A stretch of 64,000 nt of DNA, from assembly GCF_009176725.1 (NCBI RefSeq), contig NZ_AP020337.1:3348001-3412000 (forward strand). Direction: 5' to 3'. This document shows, piece after piece, positions 1 through 9,269 of the stretch (the stretch's first letter is position 1; the number at the start of each line of letters is the position of its first letter). Under the pieces are notes generated by a model. The model was not told the origin of the DNA. It searched no databases and worked only from the letters and a program-made list of their open reading frames with translations. The DNA is from Pseudomonas sp. KUIN-1 (GTDB taxonomy: Bacteria; Pseudomonadota; Gammaproteobacteria; Pseudomonadales; Pseudomonadaceae). Position numbers and translations under genes: made by a program.

Positions 1-792
1 GTGTTGCTCGACGGCCTCGGTTACAAGACCAAACAGACCAGCGCGTCCCAGCAGATCATTTTCGCCGGCATCCGCGACCAGCGCCTGGATCTCTTTCTGG
101 GTTACTGGAACCCGTTGATGACCCAGACCATTATGCCGTTTGTCGAGGCCCGGAAAGTCAAAGTGCTCGACAAACCGAGCCTGGAAGACGCTCGCGCCAC
201 CCTCGCCGTGCCGACTTACCTGGCGGACAAGGGCCTAAAGTCCTTTGCCGATATCGCCAGGTTCGAGAAGGAACTGGGCGGCAAAATCTACGGCATCGAG
301 CCTGGTTCAGGCGCCAATACCCAGATCAAGGCGATGATCGCCAAAAACCAGTTCGGTCTGGGCAAATTCCAGCTGGTGGAGTCCAGCGAAGCCGGCATGC
401 TCGCCGCCGTAGACCGCGCCGTCCGCCGCAAGGAAGCCGTGGTGTTTTTCGGCTGGACGCCGCACCCGATGAACGTCAACGTGGCGATGACTTACCTCAA
501 TGGCAGCGACGACGCCCTGGGCCCGAACGAGGGCATGGCCACTGTGTGGACGGTCACTTCGCCGACTTATGCCGAACAGTGCCCCAACGTGCACAAATTG
601 CTGACTAACCTGACGTTCACCGCCGCCGACGAGAGCCGGATGATGCAGCCGCTACTGGATCACAAGGATGCTCTCGAGTCCGCCAGACAATGGCTCAAAG
701 ACCATCCGCAAGACCAGGCGCGCTGGCTGGAAGGCGTCACCACCTTCGACGGCAAACCGGCTGCGGCAAACCTTCAATCGAGCAGCAAATAA
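1..792 (+). CDS. caiX: Carnitine/betaine ABC substrate-binding protein, 5' truncated by window edge
   Basis: Periplasmic binding protein of the choline/betaine/carnitine family (OpuAC fold). It would deliver carnitine to an ABC permease encoded elsewhere. The frame is open to base 1, so roughly the first 50 residues including the signal peptide lie outside the window; the GTG at base 1 is not evidence of a start. Visible family features are GYWNP near residue 35, the kind of aromatic-rich motif that packs round a quaternary ammonium, and FGWTPHP near residue 150. The gene order with the next three genes matches the Pseudomonas caiX-cdhC-cdhA-cdhB operon, which makes carnitine the likely ligand rather than choline or glycine betaine. 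The ligand is inferred from context. Confidence 0.85.
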   Translation: MLLDGLGYKTKQTSASQQIIFAGIRDQRLDLFLGYWNPLMTQTIMPFVEARKVKVLDKPSLEDARATLAVPTYLADKGLKSFADIARFEKELGGKIYGIEPGSGANTQIKAMIAKNQFGLGKFQLVESSEAGMLAAVDRAVRRKEAVVFFGWTPHPMNVNVAMTYLNGSDDALGPNEGMATVWTVTSPTYAEQCPNVHKLLTNLTFTAADESRMMQPLLDHKDALESARQWLKDHPQDQARWLEGVTTFDGKPAAANLQSSSK

Positions 793-865
793 CCCGATTT
801 TGAACGGCCGTTTCGCGAGCATCCGTGGTCGCGAACGGCGTCCTCACGCCTGTAAGGAGCCCCCC

Positions 866-1753
866 ATGAACCACGACGTCATCATCACCTGCGCACTCAC
901 CGGTGCTGGCGACACGACCGCCCGAAGCCCTCACGTACCGGTCACGCCCAAGCAAATCGCGGCCGCCGCGGTTGAGGCGGCCAAGGCCGGTGCCACCGTG
1001 GTGCACTGTCATGTGCGCGACCCGCACACCGGAAAATTCAGCCGCGACGTGGCGCTGTACCGCGAAGTGATGGAGCGTATTCGGGACGCCGACATCGACA
1101 TCATCGTCAACCTCACCGCTGGCATGGGTGGCGATCTGGAGATTGGCGACGGTGAGCACCCGATGGAGTTTGGTCCCAATACCGATCTGGTCGGCCCGCT
1201 GACACGTCTGGCCCATGTCGAGGAACTGCTGCCGGAAATCTGCACCCTCGACTGCGGCACCCTGAACTTTGGCGACGGCGACGCTATTTATGTGTCCACC
1301 CCATCGCAACTGCGTGCCGGCGCCAAACGTATCCAGGCGCTGGGCGTAAAGGCCGAGCTGGAAATTTTCGACACCGGCCACCTGTGGTTCGCCAAACAGA
1401 TGATCAAGGAAGGACTGCTCGATAACCCGCTGTTCCAGCTGTGCCTGGGCATCCCATGGGGCGCACCAGCCGACACCACCACCATGAAAGCCATGGTCGA
1501 TAACCTGCCAGCTGACGCAGTGTGGGCTGGCTTTGGCATCGGCCGCATGCAGATGCCGATGGCCGCGCAAGCGGTGTTGCTGGGCGGCAACGTCCGGGTC
1601 GGTCTGGAGGACAACCTGTGGCTGGACAAGGGCGTGCTCGCCACCAACGGCCAACTGGTGGAGCGCGCCAGTGAAATTCTCAGCCGTCTGGGCGCGCGAG
1701 TCATGAGCCCGGCAGAAGGCCGCACCAAGATGGGCCTTACCAAGCGCGGCTAA
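866..1753 (+). CDS. cdhC: 3-dehydrocarnitine cleavage enzyme (BKACE family)
   Basis: Beta-keto acid cleavage enzyme, 295 residues. In carnitine catabolism this enzyme condenses 3-dehydrocarnitine with acetyl-CoA to give betainyl-CoA and acetoacetate. The N-terminal [10 protein letters not shown] carries the paired histidines expected to hold the catalytic zinc, and the fold is a TIM barrel of normal family length. The frame is open for 66 codons further upstream, but the ATG at 866 has a strong TAAGGAG site at 853-859 and begins the conserved domain ([13 protein letters not shown]), so that start is chosen. It is followed after 43 nt by the dehydrogenase that makes its substrate. Confidence 0.9.
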   Translation: MNHDVIITCALTGAGDTTARSPHVPVTPKQIAAAAVEAAKAGATVVHCHVRDPHTGKFSRDVALYREVMERIRDADIDIIVNLTAGMGGDLEIGDGEHPMEFGPNTDLVGPLTRLAHVEELLPEICTLDCGTLNFGDGDAIYVSTPSQLRAGAKRIQALGVKAELEIFDTGHLWFAKQMIKEGLLDNPLFQLCLGIPWGAPADTTTMKAMVDNLPADAVWAGFGIGRMQMPMAAQAVLLGGNVRVGLEDNLWLDKGVLATNGQLVERASEILSRLGARVMSPAEGRTKMGLTKRG

Positions 1754-1796
1754 TGCCTCCGAGACATAAATCACCGCACTCTTCAGGAACGTCGCC

Positions 1797-2762
1797 ATGA
1801 GCTTTATCACTGAAATCAAAACTTTCGCCGCTCTCGGCAGCGGCGTCATCGGCAGTGGCTGGGTATCCCGCGCCCTCGCCCATGGCCTGGATGTGGTTGC
1901 CTGGGACCCCGCGCCCGGCGCCGAAGCAGCGCTGCGTAACCGTGTCGCCAAGTGCTGGGGGGCGCTGGAACGACAGGGCCTGGTACCCGGTGCCTCCCAG
2001 AACCGCCTGCGTTTTGTGGCCACTGTCGAAGAATGTGTGAGAGACGCCGACTTCATTCAGGAAAGCGCCCCGGAACGCCTGGAACTGAAACTGGATCTGC
2101 ACAGCAGGATCAGCGCGGCGGTCAGGCCGAATGTGTTAATTGGCTCGAGTACGTCAGGCCTGTTGCCAAGTGACGTCTACGAAAGCTCCGCGCACCCGGA
2201 ACGCTGCGTGGTCGGTCACCCGTTCAATCCGGTGTACCTACTGCCGTTGGTCGAAGTGGTGGGCGGCAAAAATACTGCTCCGGCGGCCATACAGGCGGCA
2301 ATCAAGGTCTATGAATCCCTCGGTATGCGCCCGCTGCACGTGCGCAAGGAAGTCCCCGGTTTTATCGCTGACCGCTTGCTCGAAGCGCTATGGCGCGAGG
2401 CGCTGCACCTGGTCAATGACGGCGTGGCGACCACCGGCGAAATCGATGATGCGATTCGCTTCGGCGCAGGGCTGCGCTGGTCGTTCATGGGCACCTTTCT
2501 CACCTACACACTGGCGGGTGGCGATGCAGGCATGCGCCACTTCATGACGCAGTTCGGCCCGGCATTGCAGTTGCCGTGGAGCTACCTGCCGGCACCGGAA
2601 CTGACCGAAAAACTGATCGACGATGTGGTCGACGGCACCACTGACCAGCTGGGTAAACACAGTATCTCGGCATTGGAGCGCTACCGTGACGATTGCTTGC
2701 TCGCCGTGCTGGGGGCGGTAAAGACTACCAAGGCCAGGCATGGCATGAGCTTCGCGGAATGA
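1797..2762 (+). CDS. cdhA: L-carnitine 3-dehydrogenase
   Basis: NAD-dependent dehydrogenase of the 3-hydroxyacyl-CoA dehydrogenase superfamily, 321 residues. It oxidises L-carnitine to 3-dehydrocarnitine, the first step of the pathway. The Rossmann motif GSGVIGSGW lies at residues 14-22, and the [15 protein letters not shown] segment near residue 140 is the conserved catalytic histidine/asparagine region of the family. Family membership alone would also allow 3-hydroxybutyryl-CoA dehydrogenase. The position between cdhC and cdhB settles the call. Confidence 0.9.
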   Translation: MSFITEIKTFAALGSGVIGSGWVSRALAHGLDVVAWDPAPGAEAALRNRVAKCWGALERQGLVPGASQNRLRFVATVEECVRDADFIQESAPERLELKLDLHSRISAAVRPNVLIGSSTSGLLPSDVYESSAHPERCVVGHPFNPVYLLPLVEVVGGKNTAPAAIQAAIKVYESLGMRPLHVRKEVPGFIADRLLEALWREALHLVNDGVATTGEIDDAIRFGAGLRWSFMGTFLTYTLAGGDAGMRHFMTQFGPALQLPWSYLPAPELTEKLIDDVVDGTTDQLGKHSISALERYRDDCLLAVLGAVKTTKARHGMSFAE

Positions 2763-2870
2763 ACCTACGGTAGCTGGCTTGCCTTTGATGGGTGGCGGTG
2801 ATTCTTCCATCCTCCTGCAAAGCACGCCAGCGCCCTCATTTTGATCAGTAATGACCCGGAATCCCCCGAC

Positions 2871-3347
2871 ATGCCTGCACTGACCACCTACACCACCCGA
2901 GTCCAATCCGACTGGGTCGACTACAACGGCCACCTTCGTGACGCGTTCTACCTGCTGATCTTCAGCTACGCCACTGACGGGCTGATGGACGCCATCGGAC
3001 TGGATAGCGATAACCGCGAAGCCAGCGGCCACTCGCTGTTCACCCTGGAACTGCACCTCAATTACCTGCACGAAGTGAAACTCGGCGCCGCGGTCGAGGT
3101 GCATACCCAACTGATCGCCTACGACGCCAAGCGCCTGCATCTCTATCACAGCCTGCATTTGGCAGGTGATGACATGGAGCTGGCCGGCAATGAGCAGATG
3201 CTGGTGCACGTAGACCTTGCCGGCCCGCATGCAACGCTGTTTACCGAGGCAACAAAGGAAAGACTTGACGCTATAAGCGCTGGGCAGTCGGAGCTGCCGA
3301 GGCCCAAATTCCTTGGCCGGGTGATCGGGTTGCAGGCTGGAAAATAA
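2871..3347 (+). CDS. cdhB: Betainyl-CoA thioesterase (hot-dog fold)
   Basis: Hot-dog thioesterase of 158 residues, expected to hydrolyse betainyl-CoA to glycine betaine and CoA, completing conversion of carnitine to betaine. The N-terminal segment VQSDWVDYNGHL is the 4-hydroxybenzoyl-CoA-thioesterase-like motif with the acidic residue and the NGH turn. The frame is open from a TTG at 2841, but the ATG at 2871 begins the conserved domain and is preferred; neither has a strong ribosome site. It is the last gene of the operon visible here. The hocS gene that follows in P. aeruginosa is absent. Confidence 0.85.
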   Translation: MPALTTYTTRVQSDWVDYNGHLRDAFYLLIFSYATDGLMDAIGLDSDNREASGHSLFTLELHLNYLHEVKLGAAVEVHTQLIAYDAKRLHLYHSLHLAGDDMELAGNEQMLVHVDLAGPHATLFTEATKERLDAISAGQSELPRPKFLGRVIGLQAGK

Positions 3348-3440
3348 TCGAAAAAGCCCTCCTATTGCCAAAGCCTTGACCCACATCGGACTGCCCTGGC
3401 TGGCACTGGAGGGTGGGTGAGCGCAAGGCTCGCTTCAAAA

Positions 3441-3465
3441 ACCTTGCAGGCGTGACCTGCAAGGT
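3441..3465. repeat. Perfect 10-bp inverted repeat in the cdhB/GntR gap
   Basis: ACCTTGCAGG at 3441-3450 and CCTGCAAGGT at 3456-3465 enclose a 5-nt loop. On the plus strand no T-run follows, so it is a poor canonical terminator for cdhB. On the minus strand the stem is followed by TTTTTG, the form of an intrinsic terminator for leftward transcription, but no leftward gene lies to its right. It could instead be an operator or a weak 3'-end hairpin of the carnitine operon. Confidence 0.5.
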
Positions 3466-3541
3466 GACTTGTCGAACTGCGAGCATGATGTGCGCAGACG
3501 ATGAGACCAATCCCTTAAGCACGGTACGTCGCATGACAATG

Positions 3542-3596
3542 TGGCATGCAAAAACAGCTTGCATTCCGATCCAACATGCCACTATAAAATGTACAT
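3542..3596. promoter_or_regulatory. Candidate operator region of the GntR-led operon
   Basis: A 7-bp dyad TGGCATG (3542-3548) and CATGCCA (3575-3581) is followed by the palindrome ATGTACAT at 3589-3596, which overlaps the start codon at 3595. GntR/UTRA repressors commonly bind short palindromes near their own promoter, so autoregulation is plausible. This is pattern only. Confidence 0.35.
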
Positions 3597-4308
3597 GACT
3601 AGACAGGTTCGATTCGACAAGAAAACCCAGGTGATCAATGAGCTGATCCGCCGTATCGAAAGCGGCCAGATGAGCTCGGGTGCCCTGCTTCCCGGGGAAA
3701 ATCTCCTGGCCCAGGAATTCAACGTCAGCCGCGGCACGCTGCGCGAGGCGTTGTCCGAGCTCAAGCGGCGTAACTTCATTGCCACGCAGACCGGCGTGGG
3801 CTCGATCGTCACCTACGACGGCTTCAGCCTGGACCAGCGTGCCGGCTGGGCCCAGGCCCTGGCCGATACGGGTGCTGGCGTGCGTACGGAAATCCTGCGC
3901 CTGGTGGCGGTGCAACGCCCCGACATGGAAGTGTGCCTGGGCACTTCCAGTCTGGTGGCTCTGGACCGCCGACGTATCGCCGCCGACGGCAGTATCGTTT
4001 CCCTGGAGCGCGCCTTGATTCCGGCGGTCGATGGCTTGGAAAACCTGCCGCAAAACGGCCTGCTGGAACAGTCACTGACGGTGACCATGGCCGCGCACGG
4101 CTTCATTGGCGACAAGGGTGACCAGTGGATCGGCGCAGGCCCCTTGAACCGTGATGACGCCGCGCTGCTGGCACGCGAGCCCGGCACGGTGTTTCTCAAG
4201 GCCGTGCGCACGACCTTTGACCGCCGTGAACGTTTTATGGAGCACGTGGAGAGCCTGTTGGACCCCGTGCATTTTCGCCTTCATCTCGCCTTCGGATCGT
4301 CCACATGA
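3595..4308 (+). CDS. GntR-family regulator with UTRA domain (YegW-like)
   Basis: Transcription factor of 237 residues from the ATG at 3595. An upstream in-frame start at 3541 would add 18 residues with no family resemblance. The N-terminal winged helix covers about residues 8-70, with the signature NVSRGTLREALSELKRR in the recognition region. The C-terminal half from about residue 95 is a UTRA effector domain of the HutC subgroup, which usually senses the substrate of the linked operon. It overlaps the next gene by 4 nt (ATGA), so it is translated with the enzymes it probably controls. E. coli yegW occupies the same position beside yegTUV. The effector is unknown. Confidence 0.85.
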   Translation: MTRQVRFDKKTQVINELIRRIESGQMSSGALLPGENLLAQEFNVSRGTLREALSELKRRNFIATQTGVGSIVTYDGFSLDQRAGWAQALADTGAGVRTEILRLVAVQRPDMEVCLGTSSLVALDRRRIAADGSIVSLERALIPAVDGLENLPQNGLLEQSLTVTMAAHGFIGDKGDQWIGAGPLNRDDAALLAREPGTVFLKAVRTTFDRRERFMEHVESLLDPVHFRLHLAFGSST

Positions 4309-5318
4309 GCGCAACATTTCTGCAAGACCGAGGCCTGGGCGCCTTTTATGGCCTGGCCCTGGGCGACGCCTTGGGCATGCCGACGCAGTCGCTGCCGCGC
4401 GCGTTGATCCTGCAACGCTATGGCCGTATCACTACGCTGATCGGCGCCGATGCCGACCAGCCGATCGCACCCAACATGCCGGCCGGCGCCATCACCGATG
4501 ACACCGAGCAGGCCATCCTGGTGGCACAGTTGCTGGTGGCTGGCGGCGGCAGCATTGACCCGACAGCATTGGCCCACAGCCTGATCGAGTGGGAAGCCGC
4601 GATGAAAGCCAAGGGCTCCTACGACCTGCTGGGGCCTTCGACCAAGCGCGCGATTGAAATGATCCTTGACGGCCACAGCCCTGAAGAGGCTGGCCGCTTC
4701 GGCACCACCAATGGCGCGGCAATGCGTATCACCCCGGTAGGCATCGCGGCCGACGTGAGCAACCGCGAGGCCTTCATGGCGCTGGTGGTGCAAGCCTGTC
4801 AGGTGACCCATAACACCACGCTGGGCATCTCCAGCGCGGCGGCGGTCGCGGCCGTGGTGTCCGCCGGGATCAATGGCGCGCCCCTGGCCGAAGCGCTGGA
4901 GACAGGCGCCGAGGTAGCCCTGAGTGCCGAACGCCATGGCCATTGGGTTGCGGGTGGGCGTATCGCCGCGCGCATTCAATGGGCCAAGGCACTGTGCGCT
5001 GACTGCACAGACGAACAGCTGGCCGACCGGGTGCACGATGTGATTGGCACCTCGGTCGCCTCACAGGAATCAGTGGTCGCTGCCTTCACCCTCGCCCACC
5101 GCGTGGCAAGCAGCCAGCTCAGTCCGTTCGATGCGGTGTGCATGGCGGCCAGCCTGGGCGGCGACACCGACACGATTGCCGCCATTCTCGGTGCCATGCT
5201 GGGCGCCTGCAACGGCATGCACGCCTGGCCGGCGGCGCTGATCGAGCAAATCGATGCGGTCAACGCGCTCGACCTCGCGCCTTTGGTCGAACAACTGCTG
5301 GCCCTGCGCGCCGGATGA
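4305..5318 (+). CDS. ADP-ribosylglycohydrolase family protein (YegU-like)
   Basis: All-alpha, dinuclear-metal hydrolase of the ADP-ribosylglycohydrolase/DraG family, 337 residues. The metal ligands are visible: TDDT at residues 64-67 near the N-terminus and GGDTDT with D287 and D289 near the C-terminus. Members cleave N- or O-glycosidic bonds to ribose. In this context (permease, sugar kinase, GntR) it probably removes ribose from an imported small molecule rather than acting on ADP-ribosylated protein; that is inference from the yegTUVW arrangement. Translation is coupled to the regulator by the ATGA overlap. The 160 nt after it contain no gene. Confidence 0.85.
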   Translation: MSATFLQDRGLGAFYGLALGDALGMPTQSLPRALILQRYGRITTLIGADADQPIAPNMPAGAITDDTEQAILVAQLLVAGGGSIDPTALAHSLIEWEAAMKAKGSYDLLGPSTKRAIEMILDGHSPEEAGRFGTTNGAAMRITPVGIAADVSNREAFMALVVQACQVTHNTTLGISSAAAVAAVVSAGINGAPLAEALETGAEVALSAERHGHWVAGGRIAARIQWAKALCADCTDEQLADRVHDVIGTSVASQESVVAAFTLAHRVASSQLSPFDAVCMAASLGGDTDTIAAILGAMLGACNGMHAWPAALIEQIDAVNALDLAPLVEQLLALRAG

Positions 5319-5478
5319 TGGACCGGGCTGTGCTCGTCCACTGTGAACGAGATCACTTTCGCCCTCAGCCTTCCGGGCGGCGATCAGGCTGACCCGATTT
5401 CGGAAAGCCAATTTGCACTGGATTGCACCTGCTGACGTACTGCCACAACCACAATAAAAGGCAATAGGAGCAACGCAA

Positions 5479-6948
5479 ATGACTACATCGTCCCCCTCTC
5501 AAGGTGCGGGTCAGCTGGAAACCCGCGGTATCGAGCCGGTTCCTGAAAACGAGTGCAACGGCCACCCGCTGCAGTTGTTCTGGGTCTGGTTCGCCGCCAA
5601 TATCAGCATCCTCGGCTTGCCGCTTGGTGCCACCCTGGTAGCGTTCCAGGGGCTGGCCATCTGGCAGGCAATTATCGTCGCCATCCTCGGTGCCGCCGGC
5701 TCGTTCGCCGTGGTGGGCGTGATCTCCATTGCCGGGCGCCGCGGGCGGGCACCGAGCCTGACGCTGTCCCGGGCCATCTTCGGGGTACGAGGCAATATCG
5801 GGCCTACGCTGGTTTCGCTGATGTCGCGTCTGGGCTGGGAAACGGTCAACACCACCACCGCCGCGTTCGTCCTGCTGTCACTGTTCGCGATCCTTTTCGG
5901 CACCCCCGTGGAGGCGAAAAACTCGCCTGGCCTGACCCTGGTGTTCATTGCCTTGTTCGTGCTGCTGACCCTGACCGTCTCGGGCCTGGGCCATGCCACC
6001 TTGCTGGTCATCCAGAAATGGGCGACTTACCTGTTTGGCGCGCTGAACCTGGTGGTCGGTGGCTTTCTACTCACCCACATCGATTGGAGCCTGGTCTTCG
6101 ACGCGCCAGCAGCGCCACTGAGTGCCATGATTATTGGCGTTGGCACCATGGCCGCAGGCACCGGTATCGGTTGGGCCAATGCGGGCGCCGACATGTCCCG
6201 CTATCAGCACGCCAGCGTCAAGGCCACTCGCCTGGTGGCCTCGGCGGCGTTTGGCGCAGGGATCCCCTTGGTCTTGCTGATCACTCTTGGCGGCCTGTTG
6301 TCGGTGGGCAACGATCATCTGGCGTCAGCCACCGACCCGATCATCGCCATTCGCGAAATGTTGCCCACCTGGATGGCCGTGCCCTATCTGATCACTGCGT
6401 TCGGCGGCCTGCTGTTGTCCAACAACCTGTCGGTCTACTCGGCCGGCCTGACCACCCTGACCCTCGGCCTGAAGGTCAAGCGAGTACACGCAGTCATCGT
6501 CGATATCATCGCGATCTTTGCCGGTTCGATCTATTTCATGTTGATCGCCGACAGCTTCTACGGCCCCTTCATTACGTTCATCTCGATGTTGGCAGTGCCC
6601 ATTACCGCGTGGGTCGGCATCTTTGTCGTCGACCTGCTGCACCGCCACATCTACTCCCCAAAAGACCTGCTGGACCAGACCCCACGCAGCGCTTACTGGT
6701 ATCGCGGCGGCGTCGAATGGCGCGCGCTGGGCTCGTGGGCATTAGCAATCGTGCTTGGCTTCAGCTTCACCACCGTGGCCACCACCCCGGAGCATGTGCT
6801 GTTCAAAGGCTTCCTCGCCGATTCCTGGCTGGGTCATAACGGCCTGGGCTGGATCGTGACCTTCATTGTCGCCGGTGGCCTGTATGCGCTGCTCGGCGGG
6901 GCGCGTGATCGCCGTGTCGTTACCGAAGAGGCTGCCCATGCCCGCTAA
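5479..6948 (+). CDS. NCS1-family purine/cytosine-type permease
   Basis: Inner-membrane transporter of 489 residues with about twelve hydrophobic segments, of the nucleobase-cation-symport-1 family (cytosine, allantoin, hydantoin and related substrates). A good ribosome site, TAGGAG, precedes the ATG at 5479. The first segment begins near residue 35, and the GRRGRAPSLTLSRAIFGVRGN loop and the GIGWANAGADMSRYQ segment are characteristic of the family. In E. coli the comparable operon carries YegT, a nucleoside:H+ symporter of another family, so this is a transporter swap. Substrate likely a nucleoside-like or base-like compound, not known. Confidence 0.85.
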   Translation: MTTSSPSQGAGQLETRGIEPVPENECNGHPLQLFWVWFAANISILGLPLGATLVAFQGLAIWQAIIVAILGAAGSFAVVGVISIAGRRGRAPSLTLSRAIFGVRGNIGPTLVSLMSRLGWETVNTTTAAFVLLSLFAILFGTPVEAKNSPGLTLVFIALFVLLTLTVSGLGHATLLVIQKWATYLFGALNLVVGGFLLTHIDWSLVFDAPAAPLSAMIIGVGTMAAGTGIGWANAGADMSRYQHASVKATRLVASAAFGAGIPLVLLITLGGLLSVGNDHLASATDPIIAIREMLPTWMAVPYLITAFGGLLLSNNLSVYSAGLTTLTLGLKVKRVHAVIVDIIAIFAGSIYFMLIADSFYGPFITFISMLAVPITAWVGIFVVDLLHRHIYSPKDLLDQTPRSAYWYRGGVEWRALGSWALAIVLGFSFTTVATTPEHVLFKGFLADSWLGHNGLGWIVTFIVAGGLYALLGGARDRRVVTEEAAHAR

Positions 6949-7864
6949 ATTGTTCTACACCGGCCAGGTCGTAGTTGACCTGGTCATGGCCATCGACCGC
7001 CTGCCGCCGTCGGGCGGAGATGTGCTGGCCACCAGCGCCACGTTCGAGGCCGGAGGCGGCTTCAATGTCATGGCCGCTGCCTGCCGCAATGGCTTGCGCA
7101 CCGTTTACCTGGGTCGCCATGGCCAGGGCCGCTTCGGCGACATTGCTCGCCAGGCTATGCGCGACGAAGGCGTGGAAATTTCTACGATGCCCGTTTCCGG
7201 TGAGGACACCGGCCTGGCCGTTGCCCTGGTGGAAGCCTCGGCCGAGCGCTCGTTCATCTCCTATGTGGGCGCTGAAGGTGGCTTATCTGCCGAGGATCTG
7301 CATGGCGTGCAGGTCAGCGCCGAAGATTACGTATTTGTCAGCGGCTACAGCCTGGCCCACAAAAACAAGGTCACAGCCCTGCTCGCCTGGCTGGGCGGAA
7401 TGCCCAGCGGCACTGCCGTGGTATTCGACCCAGGCCCACTGGTTGATGCGCTTCATGGCGTCGAGATGCGCGCCGTACTTCCCCTGATCAGCTTATGGTC
7501 CAGCAACCGCGAAGAAGCCCTGCGCTTCACGCAAACCCGGACGCCCGACGACGCGATCCACCGCCTGGCGTCCATTCTGCGCGAAGATGCGCTCATAGTG
7601 ATGCGTGACGGCCCCGCAGGCTGCTGGATCCACCATGCTGGACAGACGCGGCTCATACCCGGCTTTGCCGTCACGGCACTCGACACCAATGGAGCCGGCG
7701 ACGCTCATGCCGGTGTGCTGCTGGCCGAGTTGGCCAGGGGCAGCGATGTCGACCGCGCAGCGCTGCGCGCCAATGCGGCAGCAGCAATCGCGGTCACCCG
7801 CCGGGGGCCGGCAACGGCGCCTGGCCGTGAGGAGGTAGATGCGCTGGTGGGCGCCGATTTTTAG
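6938..7864 (+). CDS. PfkB/ribokinase-family carbohydrate kinase (YegV-like)
   Basis: Sugar or nucleoside kinase of 308 residues. The start chosen is the ATG at 6938, inside the last codons of the permease (11-nt overlap); the open frame extends 24 codons upstream but resembles nothing. N-terminal GGGFNVMAAACRNG is the PfkB signature 1 region. The C-terminal signature reads DTNGAGDAHAG, with catalytic base D255 and the GAGD anion hole. AH replaces the usual F/SF after GAGD, which occurs in divergent subgroups. It would phosphorylate the sugar released by the ADP-ribosylglycohydrolase, or the imported nucleoside itself. Confidence 0.85.
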   Translation: MPAKLFYTGQVVVDLVMAIDRLPPSGGDVLATSATFEAGGGFNVMAAACRNGLRTVYLGRHGQGRFGDIARQAMRDEGVEISTMPVSGEDTGLAVALVEASAERSFISYVGAEGGLSAEDLHGVQVSAEDYVFVSGYSLAHKNKVTALLAWLGGMPSGTAVVFDPGPLVDALHGVEMRAVLPLISLWSSNREEALRFTQTRTPDDAIHRLASILREDALIVMRDGPAGCWIHHAGQTRLIPGFAVTALDTNGAGDAHAGVLLAELARGSDVDRAALRANAAAAIAVTRRGPATAPGREEVDALVGADF

Positions 7865-7973
7865 GCTGGCTTGAGCCGCGCTACACCGTGATGAAGGTAA
7901 TGACAGGGCAACTTTGCGGATGCTCAAAGTCTTGCGCACGGCCCTGAGCGCTCGAAGCATACGGCAGCATCGT

Positions 7974-9269
7974 TTATGAGAATCGCCCGTGACCGCCGTC
8001 GGCCTGACTGTGGTGTAACCGGGCTACGTTCTGATCAATGCGGCTTTGGATCATGCGCAGGGTGTCTCGAGTAATAACCTGCGGGCACAGGTTCTCGGCA
8101 ATGGCTGTAAACCGGCTCGCTACATCACACATGCCATCAATCACTCCAGTTGCAGCGTCCGGGGACATCTCGGCTTCCTCGGCAAGCCGAAGCATTTGCG
8201 CACGGGAAATCTCCAGCGCCTCTCCCATCACGTCCATCTGATGGTATCCGCTTGGCCCCTCGCAGAAGGTTACGTCGTAAGCCGGCGACAGTCGCCACTG
8301 ACCGTCCTGCGACATGATGTAGGCGAAATTCTTGGGATGATCGTCTCGGTTGTTGAACGCAACGTTAAAAACGGCACGTTCGAACGCGCGTGCCATCTCT
8401 CGTACATCGTTGGTACACATCTGTGTTGCCCGCAAAAAGTTGACATAGTCCAACACACCCGGAGACTGGTAATTTGCCCCCGTAAAGGCGGCCAGGCTTT
8501 GCATGGGTATACGTAGACCCTCGCGGCGGTCAAATCGCTTACTGGCAAACGCTGCCAGGCCATCAGGCAGATTGAAGTACTGGGTGTCAGGGGTCTCGAT
8601 ACCGCACATGCGCAGGCACTCGGCGTAGACCATTTCGATGGCGCACACTTCTGCATGTTCTTCTTTGGCCGGAAACTTGATCAACCATGCTTCAAAGCCC
8701 GGCGTAGCCGCAGTGGTAAACCCGCCAGTTTCAGGATCGCGATAGACGAGAGCCTTGGGCCTTGCACCTTGAGGCGAGCCACCCACTAGCAGCAATGCCT
8801 GCAGGAACTCGCCACCGTTTCCATGCAGTACTTGCTTCACGTCGGCGGCGAGCTGTTCCAGCGGGATGTGGACGTCAGATTCCTGCCCTTCGGGCGCCAC
8901 GGGCTCAAACGACATGGCGCCCATTGCACTGCTACCGATATAGGCCAGCCGCTCCAGAGGGCCGATGCGCGCGGTGGTGAGCCCGCGGCGCCTGAAAAGA
9001 CGGTCCATCAACAACATGCCCCATCCATCCGGCAACGAGTCGTAAACAGGCCCTGGCAAGTACAGCTGATGGTCCGGGAAGTCTCGACGCAACCTGTCCC
9101 CCTCCAGGGGCAGCGTATAGGAGGACAGTTCCAGGCCCCTTTGTCTGGCTTCATTGCTGTATTCGAACACGATCAGCGGGCGACCGGTCAAAGCGGTCGT
9201 CGAGACCAGCGTGCCCCACTGCCATCGCTCACCCCAGCCCTCGTAGAAGACGTTAACCTGCTCAAGCAT
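7974..9269 (-). CDS. hipA: HipA-family serine/threonine kinase toxin
   Basis: Toxin of 431 residues from the ATG at 9269; the open frame upstream of it runs inside hipB and is not coding. The HipA N-terminal domain covers about residues 15-110. The kinase core has the ligand loop GGSPQGARPKA at 163-173, catalytic NRDDHPKN with D309, and the metal-binding YD with D332. These aspartates fall at the same numbers as in E. coli HipA, which phosphorylates glutamyl-tRNA synthetase and induces dormancy. The target here is not known. It overlaps hipB by 8 nt, giving the usual antitoxin-toxin order and translational coupling. No key residue appears lost, so it should be active. Confidence 0.9.
   Translation of the reverse strand: MLEQVNVFYEGWGERWQWGTLVSTTALTGRPLIVFEYSNEARQRGLELSSYTLPLEGDRLRRDFPDHQLYLPGPVYDSLPDGWGMLLMDRLFRRRGLTTARIGPLERLAYIGSSAMGAMSFEPVAPEGQESDVHIPLEQLAADVKQVLHGNGGEFLQALLLVGGSPQGARPKALVYRDPETGGFTTAATPGFEAWLIKFPAKEEHAEVCAIEMVYAECLRMCGIETPDTQYFNLPDGLAAFASKRFDRREGLRIPMQSLAAFTGANYQSPGVLDYVNFLRATQMCTNDVREMARAFERAVFNVAFNNRDDHPKNFAYIMSQDGQWRLSPAYDVTFCEGPSGYHQMDVMGEALEISRAQMLRLAEEAEMSPDAATGVIDGMCDVASRFTAIAENLCPQVITRDTLRMIQSRIDQNVARLHHSQADGGHGRFS

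Noticed and set aside
737-2056. Long minus-strand open frame of 439 codons opposite cdhC and cdhA
   Set aside because: It is a shadow of the GC-rich codon pattern of two well-recognised genes on the plus strand; composition is random and it has no ribosome site.
4305-5318. ADP-ribosylglycohydrolase as an anti-phage or nitrogenase-regulating (DraG) protein
   Set aside because: No ADP-ribosyltransferase, nitrogenase or defence gene is near. The permease, kinase and regulator point to catabolism.
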